Shown here: positions 1 through 8,673 of the stretch, one piece after another
Layout: each line of letters opens with the position of its first letter
Position numbering within the stretch: the stretch's first letter is position 1
DNA from: an uncultured Collinsella sp.
GTDB taxonomy: Bacteria > Actinomycetota > Coriobacteriia > Coriobacteriales > Coriobacteriaceae
Length of the DNA stretch: 18,940 nt
Assembly (NCBI GenBank): GCA_900552155.1
Contig: URYU01000016.1
Location: forward strand, 1 to 18,940
Direction: 5' to 3'
Translations under genes and position numbers: made by a program
The notes under the pieces: model-generated
What the model was told of the DNA's origin: nothing
What the model saw: the letters and a program-made list of their open reading frames with translations, nothing else
Databases searched by the model: none

Positions 1-164
1 AGGTTGCAACGGCCGTTACCGGTCGCAAGGAGCTTAAGGCCGCAGGCGACATCGCACTCAACGATGCAGACGCTTTTGCCAGCACGTGCGGCCGTAATGG
101 CGGCGGCGAGGCCTGAAGCCCCGCCGCCGATTACCAGGACGTCATAGAAGGCGCTCGTGTTCAC
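1..164 (-). CDS. BaiN/HI0933-family NAD(P)/FAD-dependent oxidoreductase (N-terminal part only)
   Basis: Only the first 54 codons lie in the window; the gene continues off the left edge. It starts at GTG 164-162, directly after the TAA stop of the upstream mrp-like gene with no spacer, so translation is probably coupled. The N-terminus reads as a Rossmann FAD-binding fold: a hydrophobic strand, then the dinucleotide motif GGGASGLAAAITAARAG at about residues 13-29, an acidic residue ending the second strand (IVE), and LLATGNGRCN near residue 46. That last string is a hallmark of the HI0933/YhiN/BaiN flavoprotein family. Family members are FAD reductases; BaiN was linked to bile acid 7-dehydroxylation, but most homologues have no proven substrate. 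Family placement is firm. The substrate cannot be told from this fragment. Confidence 0.8.
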   Translation of the reverse strand, partial: MNTSAFYDVLVIGGGASGLAAAITAARAGKSVCIVECDVACGLKLLATGNGRCN

Positions 165-983
165 TTAGGCCTCGTCGGTCTCGTGCGGGGTATTGGCCTC
201 GACGGCAGAGACTGCCTTGGGCAACATGCCATCGGGCAGCGCGGGCGCGACCTCGCCCTTATCGCAGGCCTCGGCGAGTGACGGATTGATGGGAAGCGTG
301 CCCAAGATGTCGAGGTTATAGCGTTCTGCGACCTCGAGGAGCTTGCTCTTGCCAAAGACCTCGATCTTCTTGCCGCAGTCGGGGCACTCAATATAGCTCA
401 TGTTTTCGACGATGCCCAGAAAGGGGCCGTTCATCTTCTCGGCCTTGGCGACGATCATCGAGACCAGTTCCTGCGGGCTCGTGACGATGACGATGCCGTC
501 GACGGGCAGTGACTGGAAGACGGGGAGAGCGACGTCGCCTGTTCCCGGAGGCATGTCGACCAGCAGGTAGTCGATGGGGCCCCATGAGGTCTCGCTCCAG
601 AACTGCCTAATGGCGCCTGCGATGACCGGACCGCGCCAAAGGACGGGGTCGGTCTCGTTTTGGAGCAGAAGGTTGGAGCTCATGACCTTGACGCCGTGCT
701 CGGAGATTTCAGGCAGCATGAGGTTGCCAAGGGCATGGACGTGGCGTCCGCTCATACCGAACATCTTGGGGATAGAGGGACCGGTGATGTCGGCATCGAG
801 GACGCCGACCTTGTGGCCGTGACGGGCAAGCTCGGTGGCGATGGCACCGGTGACAAACGACTTGCCGACACCGCCCTTGCCGGAAAGCACGGCGATGACG
901 CGTTTGACCTCGGACAGCGTATTCTCCTCAAATTGCGACGGCGACGTTTGTCCGCCGGCGGCCTGTGCGTGCTCGCAACCCAT
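165..983 (-). CDS. mrp: Mrp/NBP35-family P-loop ATPase, probable Fe-S cluster carrier
   Basis: A 272-residue cytoplasmic ATPase of the Mrp/NBP35 (ApbC) family, whose members bind and transfer Fe-S clusters to apoproteins. The deviant Walker A GKGGVGKS sits near residues 35-42, followed by GVLDADITGPSIPKMFG, the VMSSN segment and LLVDMPPGTGD. Cys200 and Cys203 in the CPDC motif fit the conserved CxxC that holds the bridging cluster at the dimer interface. The N-terminus (MGCEH) carries a further Cys and His, as in other Gram-positive Mrp proteins. I chose ATG 983 because AAAGGAG lies six bases upstream; an in-frame ATG at 1040 would add 19 residues but lies inside the likely promoter. The next gene starts right at its stop codon. 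No DUF59 (MIP18-like) domain is fused at the N-terminus, unlike some Mrp proteins. Confidence 0.9.
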   Translation of the reverse strand: MGCEHAQAAGGQTSPSQFEENTLSEVKRVIAVLSGKGGVGKSFVTGAIATELARHGHKVGVLDADITGPSIPKMFGMSGRHVHALGNLMLPEISEHGVKVMSSNLLLQNETDPVLWRGPVIAGAIRQFWSETSWGPIDYLLVDMPPGTGDVALPVFQSLPVDGIVIVTSPQELVSMIVAKAEKMNGPFLGIVENMSYIECPDCGKKIEVFGKSKLLEVAERYNLDILGTLPINPSLAEACDKGEVAPALPDGMLPKAVSAVEANTPHETDEA

Positions 984-1038
984 GTATGACTCCTTTGTAT
1001 ATGTTGGGGCCGGGGCCCCGTGATGTGACACGAGCGTC

Positions 1039-1068
1039 ATTGTACCCTCGTTTGCGAGCGGGAGTCAT
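1039..1068 (-). promoter_or_regulatory. Putative promoter of the mrp-flavoprotein pair
   Basis: Read on the minus strand, ATGACT (1068-1063) is followed after 18 bases by TACAAT (1044-1039), about 55 bases before the mrp start codon. The -10 is one base off consensus and the -35 is weaker. It lies between the stop of the LtaS-like gene and mrp, so the two genes need not share one transcript. I see no clear terminator for the LtaS-like gene in 984-1128. Confidence 0.4.
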
Positions 1069-1128
1069 TTACGATGCATTTGGGCCGAGCGTGCTTGCAA
1101 TACGATGGGTCCAAGCGAATGGGCGGGC

Positions 1129-3282
1129 TTACTGAACTTTGCTGGCGAACTCGAGGTATTGCATGCGCTGCAGCTTGTCGATCGTCGAGGCGTATGGGCT
1201 GTCTTCAGATTCCAAGTCGTAGCGCAGCCCGTCGGCACCAAGGTAGCCGGCGACATTGATGGTGGGCACATCTGACCTTGTTGCAAGCAGGGCCTTTTGA
1301 TAGTCGGTGAGCGGGGCGCCGATCTTATTAAGGGTAATGGCTGCAACCTCGTTTGCCCCGACGGTGTCGTAGACGTTGAGCTCGGTATTGCCGGCGATTT
1401 CATAGTTAGCCCAGACAAAATATGTCGACTGATAGATACGGAAAGCGTGGCTTGCCGTATCTTCCTGAGGGTACAGCTCGTCGTTGAGAGTCGTTGCGGC
1501 GCTCGGCTGATGGTCGCCAAAAAAGACAAGAACAACCGGTCTGCCGATATTGCGGAGCTCGTTGATAAAGTACTCGAGGTCCCGGTCGGATGCGTTGATG
1601 CAGGTGAGATAGGTGTTGAGCGCGCTATTGGCGCCCTCGCTGGCTCCCTCGACCCAATAGTTTGTCAGCTCCTCGGCGGGAACGGTGCCATAGTCGTAGC
1701 CGCCGTGATTTTGCATCGTGACGTCAAAGATGAACTGCGGGGCTTCGTCGGTTCTAAGCAGGTCGAGTATCTTGTCGTAGGTGGCGTAGTCGCATACGCC
1801 GGCATGGTAACAGGGCGCACCTTCGAAATCGCCGATTGAAAGAAAGTCTCCAAAGCCCAGCTGCTGATAGATTTTATCTCGATGGTAGTTGACGGGGTTT
1901 TGCGGGTGCATAGCGGTAGCGGTATACCCAAGCTCCTTAAGGTCCTTTGCCAGGCTGTTGACGCCATTCATCTGATATAGCTGATAGGGGATTTTGCCTA
2001 ATCCGACAAAGGCCGTTGTCGCTCCGGTCAAAAATTCGAATTCGGAGTTCGCCGTTCCGCCACCGGCGACCGAAGCGAGCATGGTGCCGCGAACAAGTGT
2101 GTCGGGAAGCGAGTTGTAGAATGCGGGGCCGGTGTACCCGGCCGCCTGGAGCTGCTCAAAGCACGAAAGGTCGCTAAAACTCTCATTCATGACGGCAACA
2201 ATCGTCGGCTTGATTTCATTGAACTGGGCAACGGCCGCCGCGCGCTGCTCGCTCGAGCCATACGTGCTGTCGTAGGTGGCGGCGAGCTTCTGCTCGATGC
2301 TCTGCGCCTCATCGGGCGTATAGTCTTCGGGCTTCTCAATGGGCAACTCGTTGACCATTTCGGTGAACGAAGTGATAAAACCCTGAGACGCATACGTGGT
2401 GATGGGCTGCCAACGGTCAAATCCAAAATTCAGCGCCTGCTCCAAGTCGATGCTGGAAAAGCCCGAGAGCCCCATAACGGTCACTAGCAGAAAAGCGCAG
2501 AGGTTAGCGGCGATTGCGGGGAAGACATGGGTGGGCGTACGGAGCTTTCTCGGTCGGATAAGCGAAAGAAGCCCTAGGGAAATCTCCAGCAGGGCTAGAG
2601 AGGTTACGATTCCGGCGGTAAAGGTAAACTCGTATCCCTCGCTCACTTCCATTGCGGTGCCAAGGGCCAAGATATCGCTTGGCAGGATGGCCTCGCCTTT
2701 AAACGTTATGACGAAGTGCTCGGCAATGCCAAGGATGCAACAGGCGACGGGCACGAGGGCCATGACGCCTCCATGACGCTGTCCCAGCAAATAAAGGGAG
2801 AGCAGAACCGTCGCGAGCAGCCCGACGGAAAACCCGAATGAGTTGGCGGGAATGCGATAGAACGTTTCGTTACAGGCAATTTCGAGTGAAACGAACGAGA
2901 GCGCTGAAACAGCGGCGATGACAAGGATGTCACGGCAAATACAGGCAACCGTTCCCGTCGCAAGATCGGTTTGGGCGATAAGTCCCGAAACCAAGGGCTC
3001 GACAAGAAGTATGACGGCGGTAGCACCGAGCGCCGAATAAGAAAGGACCCATAGGGAATTGTCCTCATTTACGAGCAATTGATTCGTAATCCATGCAGCT
3101 ACCATGCCGAGCGGGATGAGGAGCGTCGCGCACCAAAAGACGCGGGCAATGGGCGGCTTTTCATTGTGTTTGATTGAAAAATATACACGCACCACGACGA
3201 TGGCCACGATAAGGACGGCGATGAATATGGGCAGATTGGCCATGTCGCTCGAAGTGCTTTCAAGGGGGATATCTTCGGTCAT
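1129..3282 (-). CDS. LtaS-like phosphoglycerol transferase (LTA synthase family, sulfatase fold)
   Basis: A 717-residue membrane enzyme with several N-terminal transmembrane helices (from about residue 15 to 280) and a C-terminal sulfatase/alkaline-phosphatase-fold domain outside the cell. LtaS enzymes move glycerol-phosphate from phosphatidylglycerol onto a glycolipid anchor. Visible active-site candidates are Glu367 (VMNESF), the nucleophile Thr410 (GGGTANSEFE), His526 (TMQNHGGY) and Asp590-His591 (FFGDHQ). As I recall the S. aureus residues (E255, T300, H416, D475/H476), their spacing matches closely: Thr to His is 116 in both. The start at ATG 3282 is preceded by AGAGGA seven bases upstream; longer in-frame starts lack a site. 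About 70 residues follow the catalytic core. The product could be a lipoteichoic-acid-like polymer or a phosphoglycerol substituent on another glycan. Family confident, product not. Confidence 0.88.
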   Translation of the reverse strand: MTEDIPLESTSSDMANLPIFIAVLIVAIVVVRVYFSIKHNEKPPIARVFWCATLLIPLGMVAAWITNQLLVNEDNSLWVLSYSALGATAVILLVEPLVSGLIAQTDLATGTVACICRDILVIAAVSALSFVSLEIACNETFYRIPANSFGFSVGLLATVLLSLYLLGQRHGGVMALVPVACCILGIAEHFVITFKGEAILPSDILALGTAMEVSEGYEFTFTAGIVTSLALLEISLGLLSLIRPRKLRTPTHVFPAIAANLCAFLLVTVMGLSGFSSIDLEQALNFGFDRWQPITTYASQGFITSFTEMVNELPIEKPEDYTPDEAQSIEQKLAATYDSTYGSSEQRAAAVAQFNEIKPTIVAVMNESFSDLSCFEQLQAAGYTGPAFYNSLPDTLVRGTMLASVAGGGTANSEFEFLTGATTAFVGLGKIPYQLYQMNGVNSLAKDLKELGYTATAMHPQNPVNYHRDKIYQQLGFGDFLSIGDFEGAPCYHAGVCDYATYDKILDLLRTDEAPQFIFDVTMQNHGGYDYGTVPAEELTNYWVEGASEGANSALNTYLTCINASDRDLEYFINELRNIGRPVVLVFFGDHQPSAATTLNDELYPQEDTASHAFRIYQSTYFVWANYEIAGNTELNVYDTVGANEVAAITLNKIGAPLTDYQKALLATRSDVPTINVAGYLGADGLRYDLESEDSPYASTIDKLQRMQYLEFASKVQ

Positions 3283-3400
3283 GGACGTTCCTCTGTTACG
3301 GCTAATTAAGTTCAGTATTAGATTACTGTAACCTTTCCACGGCATTTCGAGAAACAAAGCGCCCGATACGCAAAGCTAAAGGTCTGCGAATCTTGTATTA

Positions 3401-3414
3401 CGAACATCTGTGCG
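3401..3414 (+). promoter_or_regulatory. Candidate LexA (SOS) box upstream of uvrA
   Basis: CGAACATCTGTGCG matches the Gram-positive/actinobacterial LexA operator CGAAC-N4-GTTCG at nine of ten fixed positions; the one difference is G for T in the right half. It lies 62 bases before the uvrA start and overlaps where the -35 would sit for the -10-like TAAACT at 3427-3432. uvrA is a classic SOS gene, which supports the call. The divergent LtaS-like gene starts at 3282, so the site might also affect it. No lexA gene is in the window. Confidence 0.5.
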
Positions 3415-3475
3415 CGTCGAGTGCGCTAAACTCATCGACAGTATGATTCGATGCAATAGGAGGCAAGGAGCTTCC

Positions 3476-6355
3476 ATGTCTGATTCTTCTATCGTTATTC
3501 GCGGCGCTCGTGAGCACAACCTCCGTGATATCGATGTTTCCATTCCGCGTGACCAACTCGTGGTCATTACCGGTCTTTCTGGCTCGGGCAAGAGTTCGCT
3601 GGCATTTGACACTATCTATGCCGAGGGCCAGCGTCGATACGTCGAGAGTCTTTCGAGCTATGCGCGCCAGTTCTTGGGCCAGATGGACAAACCCGACTTG
3701 GATTCAATCGACGGCCTTTCGCCGGCGGTGTCGATCGACCAAAAGACGACGTCTAAAAACCCTCGCTCGACGGTTGGCACCGTAACCGAGATTTATGACT
3801 ATCTGCGCCTGCTGTTCGCCCGTGTGGGCACCCCGCACTGTCCCGAATGCGGCCGCGTCATTGAGCGCCAGACGACCGACCAGGTTGCCGACAAGGTCTT
3901 GGCGGCGGGGGAGGGCCGCCGCGCGTTTGTGCTGGCACCGGTGGTGCGCGGGCGAAAAGGCGAGTACACCAAACTGTTTGAGGACCTTCGCGCCGAGGGC
4001 TTTAGCCGCGTGCGTGTCGACGGTGAAGTGCGCTCGCTCGACGATCCGATCGATCTGGACAAGAAGTTCAAGCACGATATCGAGGTCGTGGTCGATCGCA
4101 TCGTGATCCGTGAGAACTCTCTTGGCCGTATCGCCGAGGCTGTTGAGCAGGCGACCGCGCTGGCGCACGGCAATGTAAACGTGTACATGCTGCCCGATCG
4201 TGATGCTCCCGAGGGGACCGAGGGCGAGCTTCTGGAGTATTCGTTGGCCTTGGCGTGCCCGGAGCATGGACACTCCATTGACGATCTTCAGCCGCGTGAT
4301 TTTTCGTTTAACGCTCCCTATGGCGCATGTCCTGAGTGCGACGGCCTGGGCTTTAAGAAAACCGTTGATGCCGAGGCGCTGATCGAGGACCCCTCGAAGT
4401 CCATTGCCGACGGAGTCTTTGGTAGCCTGTTTGGCAATTCGAACTACTATCCGCAGATTTTTGCTGCGGTCTGCAAACACTTTAAGGTGAGCGCCGATAC
4501 GCCGTGGGAGGACTTGCCCCCTCGCGTGCGTCGTGCATTCTTGGATGGCCTGGGCGATACGAAGATCTCGGTCGACTACCAAAAGCTCGACGGACGTCGC
4601 AGCCAGTGGGATACCAAGTTTTCGGGCGTTCGCAACATCCTGTACGAACGCTATACCGAGACGACGAACGAGAACACCAAGGCGCGCCTGGAGAAGTACA
4701 TTCGCGAGGAGCCGTGCTCGACCTGCCACGGCGCTCGTTTGCGCCCTGAGATGCTTGCCGTCACCGTGGGCGGCAAGTCCATTTACGAAGTTTGTTGCCT
4801 GTCGTGCCGTGAATCGCTCGAGTTTTTTGAGGGCCTGGAACTCACCGAGCGCCAACAGTTTATCGGCGGCCGTATCGTCAAGGAAATTCTGGAGCGCCTG
4901 CGTTTTCTGGTCGATGTTGGACTCGACTATCTGACACTCGATCGCGCCTCGGCGACGCTTTCCGGTGGCGAGGCACAGCGTATTCGCTTGGCAACGCAGA
5001 TCGGCGCGGGTCTCAAGGGCGTGCTCTATATTCTGGACGAGCCCTCGATCGGTCTTCATCAGCGTGACAACGAGCGCCTGATCAAGACGCTCGAGCGCCT
5101 GCGCGATATCGGCAATACCGTTATCGTTGTCGAACACGACGAGGATACAATCCGTGCCGCCGACTACGTGATCGACATGGGGCCCGGCGCCGGTGTCAAC
5201 GGCGGACACGTAGTCGCGGCGGGAACGCCTGCCGATATCATGGCGTGTCCTGAGTCGATGACGGGCGCTTATCTGACCGGCAAACGAATGATTCGGGTGC
5301 CTGATGAACGGCGCAAGCCCGGTCGCGGCTGCCTTAAAATTACGGGCGCTCGAGCCAACAACCTCAAAAACGTTACCGCCAAGATCGAGTTTGGTACGCT
5401 TACGGTTGTTACCGGCGTGTCGGGATCGGGCAAGAGCTCCCTGGTTACCGACACCATTGCGCCTGCCCTTACGAATGCTATTCACCGTTCGACGCGCCCT
5501 GTGGGTCCGTATAAAAAAATCGAGGGCATCGAGTGTATCGATAAGGTTATCGATATCGACCAGTCGCCGATTGGCCGCACGCCGCGTTCCAACCCTGCTA
5601 CCTATATCGGCCTGTGGGATGATCTTCGCGCGCTGTTTGCGAGTACGCCGGAGTCGTAGGCGCGCGGCTACTCGCCGGGTCGTTGCTCCTTTAATGTGAG
5701 TGGCGGGCGCTGCGAGGCGTGCAAGGGCGACGGGCAGATCAAGATCGAGATGCACTTCCTTCCCGATATCTACGTTCCCTGCGAAGTTTGCGGCGGTAAA
5801 CGCTACAACCGCGAGACACTCGAGGTCACCTACCGTGGCAAGACCATCTCGGACGTGCTCGACATGAGCGTCACCGAGGCGCTGGCCTTCTTTGGGAATA
5901 TCCCGCAGATTAAGCGCAAGCTCCAGACGCTGTACGATGTAGGCTTAGGCTACGTGAGCCTGGGCCCGCCCGCCACGCCGCTCTCGGGCGGCGAGGCGCA
6001 GCGTGTGAAGCTCGCCAAGGAGCTGCATCGACGCCAGACGGGCAAGACGTTCTATATTTTGGACGAGCCGACGACCGGTCTTCATTTTGAGGACGTCCGC
6101 CAGCTGCTCGATGTGCTGCAGCGCTTGGTCGATGCGGGCAACACGGTGCTGGTGATTGAGCACAACCTTGATGTCATCAAGGTTGCCGACCGCCTGATCG
6201 ATATGGGTCCCGAGGGCGGTAACGGCGGCGGAACCGTCGTGGTTTCGGGCACACCGGAGCAGGTTGCGGACTGTCCGCAGAGTTATACGGGCAAGTTTTT
6301 GGCGCCGTTGCTCAGGCGTGACCGGGAGCGTCAGGCTCAACTTGATGCTCAATAA
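3476..6355 (+). pseudogene. uvrA: UvrA, excinuclease ABC subunit A, interrupted by an in-frame TAG at codon 728
   Basis: UvrA is the damage-sensing ATPase of nucleotide excision repair, working with UvrB and UvrC in the cytoplasm. The frame from ATG 3476 (AAGGAG five bases upstream) reads as a complete 959-residue UvrA except for TAG at 5657-5659. ATPase I has Walker A near residue 33 and [12 protein letters not shown] at 495. ATPase II has Walker A near 647, zinc-module cysteines 746/749 and 769/772, [12 protein letters not shown] at 836 and LDEPTTGLH at 862-870. The stop falls between Walker A II and the zinc module, in [12 protein letters not shown], where the family usually has TPEAKARGY. 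One A-to-T change (AAG to TAG) explains it, and the frame is unchanged on both sides. Taken literally the product is 727 residues with no complete second ATPase. It may be a real nonsense mutation or a sequence error. A Phe-to-Cys change (GRCSFN for usual GRFSFN) lies nine codons downstream. Confidence 0.9.
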
Positions 6356-6375
6356 ATAGGCGATTCAGTTTATGG

Positions 6376-6406
6376 GCGCCATCGACTCCTTGTGATTCGA
6401 TGGCGC
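6376..6406 (+). terminator. Hairpin terminator-like structure after uvrA
   Basis: GCGCCATCGA (6376-6385) pairs perfectly with TCGATGGCGC (6397-6406) around an 11-base loop, 21 bases after the uvrA stop. Only a short T-rich stretch follows, so it is a weak intrinsic terminator or works with Rho. It separates uvrA from the promoter of the next gene. Confidence 0.55.
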
Positions 6407-6420
6407 TTGCTGTGCCGAAG

Positions 6421-6450
6421 TGACGTATGCAGCCGAATTGGACATATACT
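6421..6450 (+). promoter_or_regulatory. Putative promoter of ybaK-murJ-uvrC
   Basis: TGACGT (6421-6426) and TATACT (6445-6450) are 18 bases apart, directly after the uvrA hairpin and 37 bases before the ybaK start codon. The -10 is five of six to consensus. The three downstream genes are spaced by three bases or none, so they probably form one transcript. Confidence 0.45.
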
Positions 6451-6487
6451 TAATCCTTGCGTCCGAATGCGAGAGAAAGGATATGTC

Positions 6488-6988
6488 ATGGCAAAGGCTG
6501 TAAAGACGCCAAAAACCAATGCGATGCGCGAGCTGGAAAGTGCCGGCATTTCCTATGTTCTACATACGTACGAAGACGATGGTGATGAGTCGGTGGGCCT
6601 GGGGGTCGCGATTTCGGAGCAGCTTGGCGAGGAGCCCGGTCAAGGATTTAAGACTTTGGTCTGCGTGACGCCGTCCAACGACTATGTCGTGTGCTGCATC
6701 CCTGTTGCCGACGAGCTCGATCTAAAGTCCGCCGCGCGTGCCGCGGGGGAGAAGTCCTTGGCCATGATGCATGTGAAGGATTTGCTTGCGGCGACTGGCT
6801 ACGTTCGCGGCGGCTGCAGCCCGGTCGGTATGAAAAAACGCTACCGGACGCTCATTGACGAGACATGCGTCCTTTGGGATACCATTTTTATTTCGGGAGG
6901 CAAGCGTGGTTATCAGCTCGAGCTTGCACCCGATGATTTAATTGCATTTTGCGGGGCGACGGTTGCCGCGATTACGAGAGAGGACTGA
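6488..6988 (+). CDS. ybaK: YbaK/EbsC-type Cys-tRNA(Pro) deacylase
   Basis: A 166-residue cytoplasmic protein of the YbaK/ProX editing family. YbaK hydrolyses cysteine wrongly attached to tRNA(Pro) by prolyl-tRNA synthetase and so keeps translation accurate. Diagnostic parts are the N-terminal KTPKTNAMRELESAGI, a GFKTLV segment holding the conserved lysine, and GGCSPVGMKKRY near residues 112-123, typical of true YbaK rather than of INS or ProXp-ala domains. The start at ATG 6488 follows AGAAAGGA by seven bases; upstream in-frame codons have no site and would run into the promoter. murJ starts three bases after the stop. Length is normal for the family. Confidence 0.88.
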   Translation: MAKAVKTPKTNAMRELESAGISYVLHTYEDDGDESVGLGVAISEQLGEEPGQGFKTLVCVTPSNDYVVCCIPVADELDLKSAARAAGEKSLAMMHVKDLLAATGYVRGGCSPVGMKKRYRTLIDETCVLWDTIFISGGKRGYQLELAPDDLIAFCGATVAAITRED

Positions 6989-6991
6989 GCG

Positions 6992-8673
6992 ATGCCGCAG
7001 GAAGAATTGAAGTGCGGAGCTCATTTTGCAAAAGAATCTGCGCCTCAGACACCCTCATCCGAAGTTTCTTCGTCGCGAGATGACACTGACGACATGGGCT
7101 CGTCGGACTACTCCACGGTTGGTCGTTCCGCCGGGCTTATGACCATTCTGACTATCGTGTCTCGCGTCACCGGTTTTATCCGCACGTGGGCAATGGCGGC
7201 CGCTATCGGCATGTCGCTACTCTCGTCCTCCTATCAGGTCGCCAACAACCTGCCCAATATGCTCTACGAACTCGTGATGGGTGGCATGCTCGTGACGGCG
7301 TTTTTGCCCGTGTACATGGGCGTGAGGCGTGAGCAGGGTCGCGAGGCCTCGAACGAGTACGTGGGCAACCTGCTTGGCATTCTGCTTTTGGTGCTGGGTG
7401 GCATTTCGTTGCTGGGGACCGTGTTCGCCCCGGGCTTTATCTGGACGCAATCGTTCCTTTCGGGTGACGGCGGCAGCATGGATACCGCTGCGTTCATGTT
7501 CCGTTTCTTTGCCATCCAGATTTCTTTTATGGTTTGGGCTCGGTGTTCTCGGGCGTTCTCAACGCACACCGCGACTACTTCTGGTCGACGTTTGCCCCGG
7601 TCCTCAACAATGTGATCGTCATTGCGAGCTTTATGGGTTTTGCGCCCGTGTCCGCACAGTTTGGCGAACGTGCCGGCATCATCTTGATTGCGGCCGGTAC
7701 GACCCTCGGTGTCTTTGTTCAGATGGCATGTCAGATTCCCGCGCTTGGCAAGCACGGCGTGCATCCCCATATCCATATCGACTTTAAGGACCCCGCGCTG
7801 CGCCAGACGATTGCGCTCGGTATCCCGACGCTGCTCGCCACGGTGTGCATGTTTGTCTCGACTTCTATCACCAACGCTGCCGCGCTGGTGGTCCAGCCCG
7901 AGACGGGTCCTTCCGTCATCGCCTATGCGCGCCTGTGGTACACGCTGCCCTACGCGCTAATTGCCGCCTCGCTTTCGACGGCGCTCTATACCGAGCTCTC
8001 TCATGACGCACAGGAGAAGGATTACGACAGCGTTCGCTCGGGCATTTCGCGTGGCGTCGCCCAGATGCTGTTCTTCCTGATTCCGTTCGCACTGTACCTG
8101 ATTGTCTTCGCACGTCCGCTCAACATGATTTACTGTGCCGGCAAGTTCGATGAATCCGGCGTGGCGCTGGTGTCCGAGTACCTTGTCTACCTGGCGCTCT
8201 CGCTGCCGCTCTACGGCGTGGTCGTGTTGATGCAGAAGAGCTTCTCTGCCTTGCTCGACATGAAGCCCTATAGCCGCTATTGCCTGTATTCCGCCATCGG
8301 CCAGGCTGGCTCGGTTCTGCTGTTTGGCGTTGTGCTGGGCTTCGGTATGCCGGCAATCGCGCTTTCGTATGTTGTCGACTACGTGATCTTGGTCGGCTGT
8401 TCGCTGTGGTGGCTGCGTCGTCGCCTGCGTGGCCTTCAGGTCAAATCTATCCTGCATGGCGGTTTCTTTGGCCTTTTGCTCGGCGGCCTAGGGGCTGCCG
8501 CAGGCGCCGGCGTCATGTGGGCGCTTGAACACTTTGTCGGGGTACTTGGCGGCTCGATTCTGATTACTCTTGGCTATGTTTGCGTTGCGGGTGTCGTCTC
8601 GCTTGCTGTTACCTTTGGCCTTGCCGTCGTTCTTAAGATGCCCGAGGTCTCGGCGCTGCTTCGTCGCAAGTAG
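6992..8673 (+). pseudogene. murJ: MurJ-type lipid II flippase, broken by a one-base frameshift near 7525-7528
   Basis: MurJ is a MOP-superfamily integral membrane protein that flips lipid II across the membrane for peptidoglycan synthesis. The first frame (ATG 6992, GAGAGGA seven bases upstream) encodes a hydrophilic leader, then STVGRSAGLMTILTIVSRVT and the NNLPNMLYELVMGGML region, and runs normally to FFAIQIS at about 7525. It then reads nonsense to a TGA at 7613. The correct continuation, FYGLGSVFSGVLNAHRDYFW, is in the -1 frame from 7525 and stays open to TAG 8671. Adding one T to the run TTTT (7525-7528) restores a 560-residue protein of normal length with about 14 membrane helices. ATG 7094 is a second possible start and would drop 34 polar residues. 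MurJ is generally essential, so a sequencing or assembly error is likely; a real mutation or ribosomal slippage is possible. Confidence 0.85.

Noticed and set aside
5657..5659. Reading the uvrA TAG as programmed recoding (pyrrolysine or a TAG-as-sense code)
   Set aside because: TAG ends at least five other genes in the window at their natural C-termini, UvrA families have ordinary lysine at this position, and no special downstream stem was evident.
5696..6355. Treating the 3' part of uvrA as a separate gene starting at GTG 5696
   Set aside because: It is in the same frame as the upstream part, begins in the middle of the conserved FNV-GGRCEAC segment of ATPase domain II, and has no ribosome binding site.
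7534..8673. A separate gene starting at TTG 7534 for the second murJ half
   Set aside because: The start falls inside a conserved membrane segment with no ribosome site; the two parts make one normal-length MurJ after a single T insertion.
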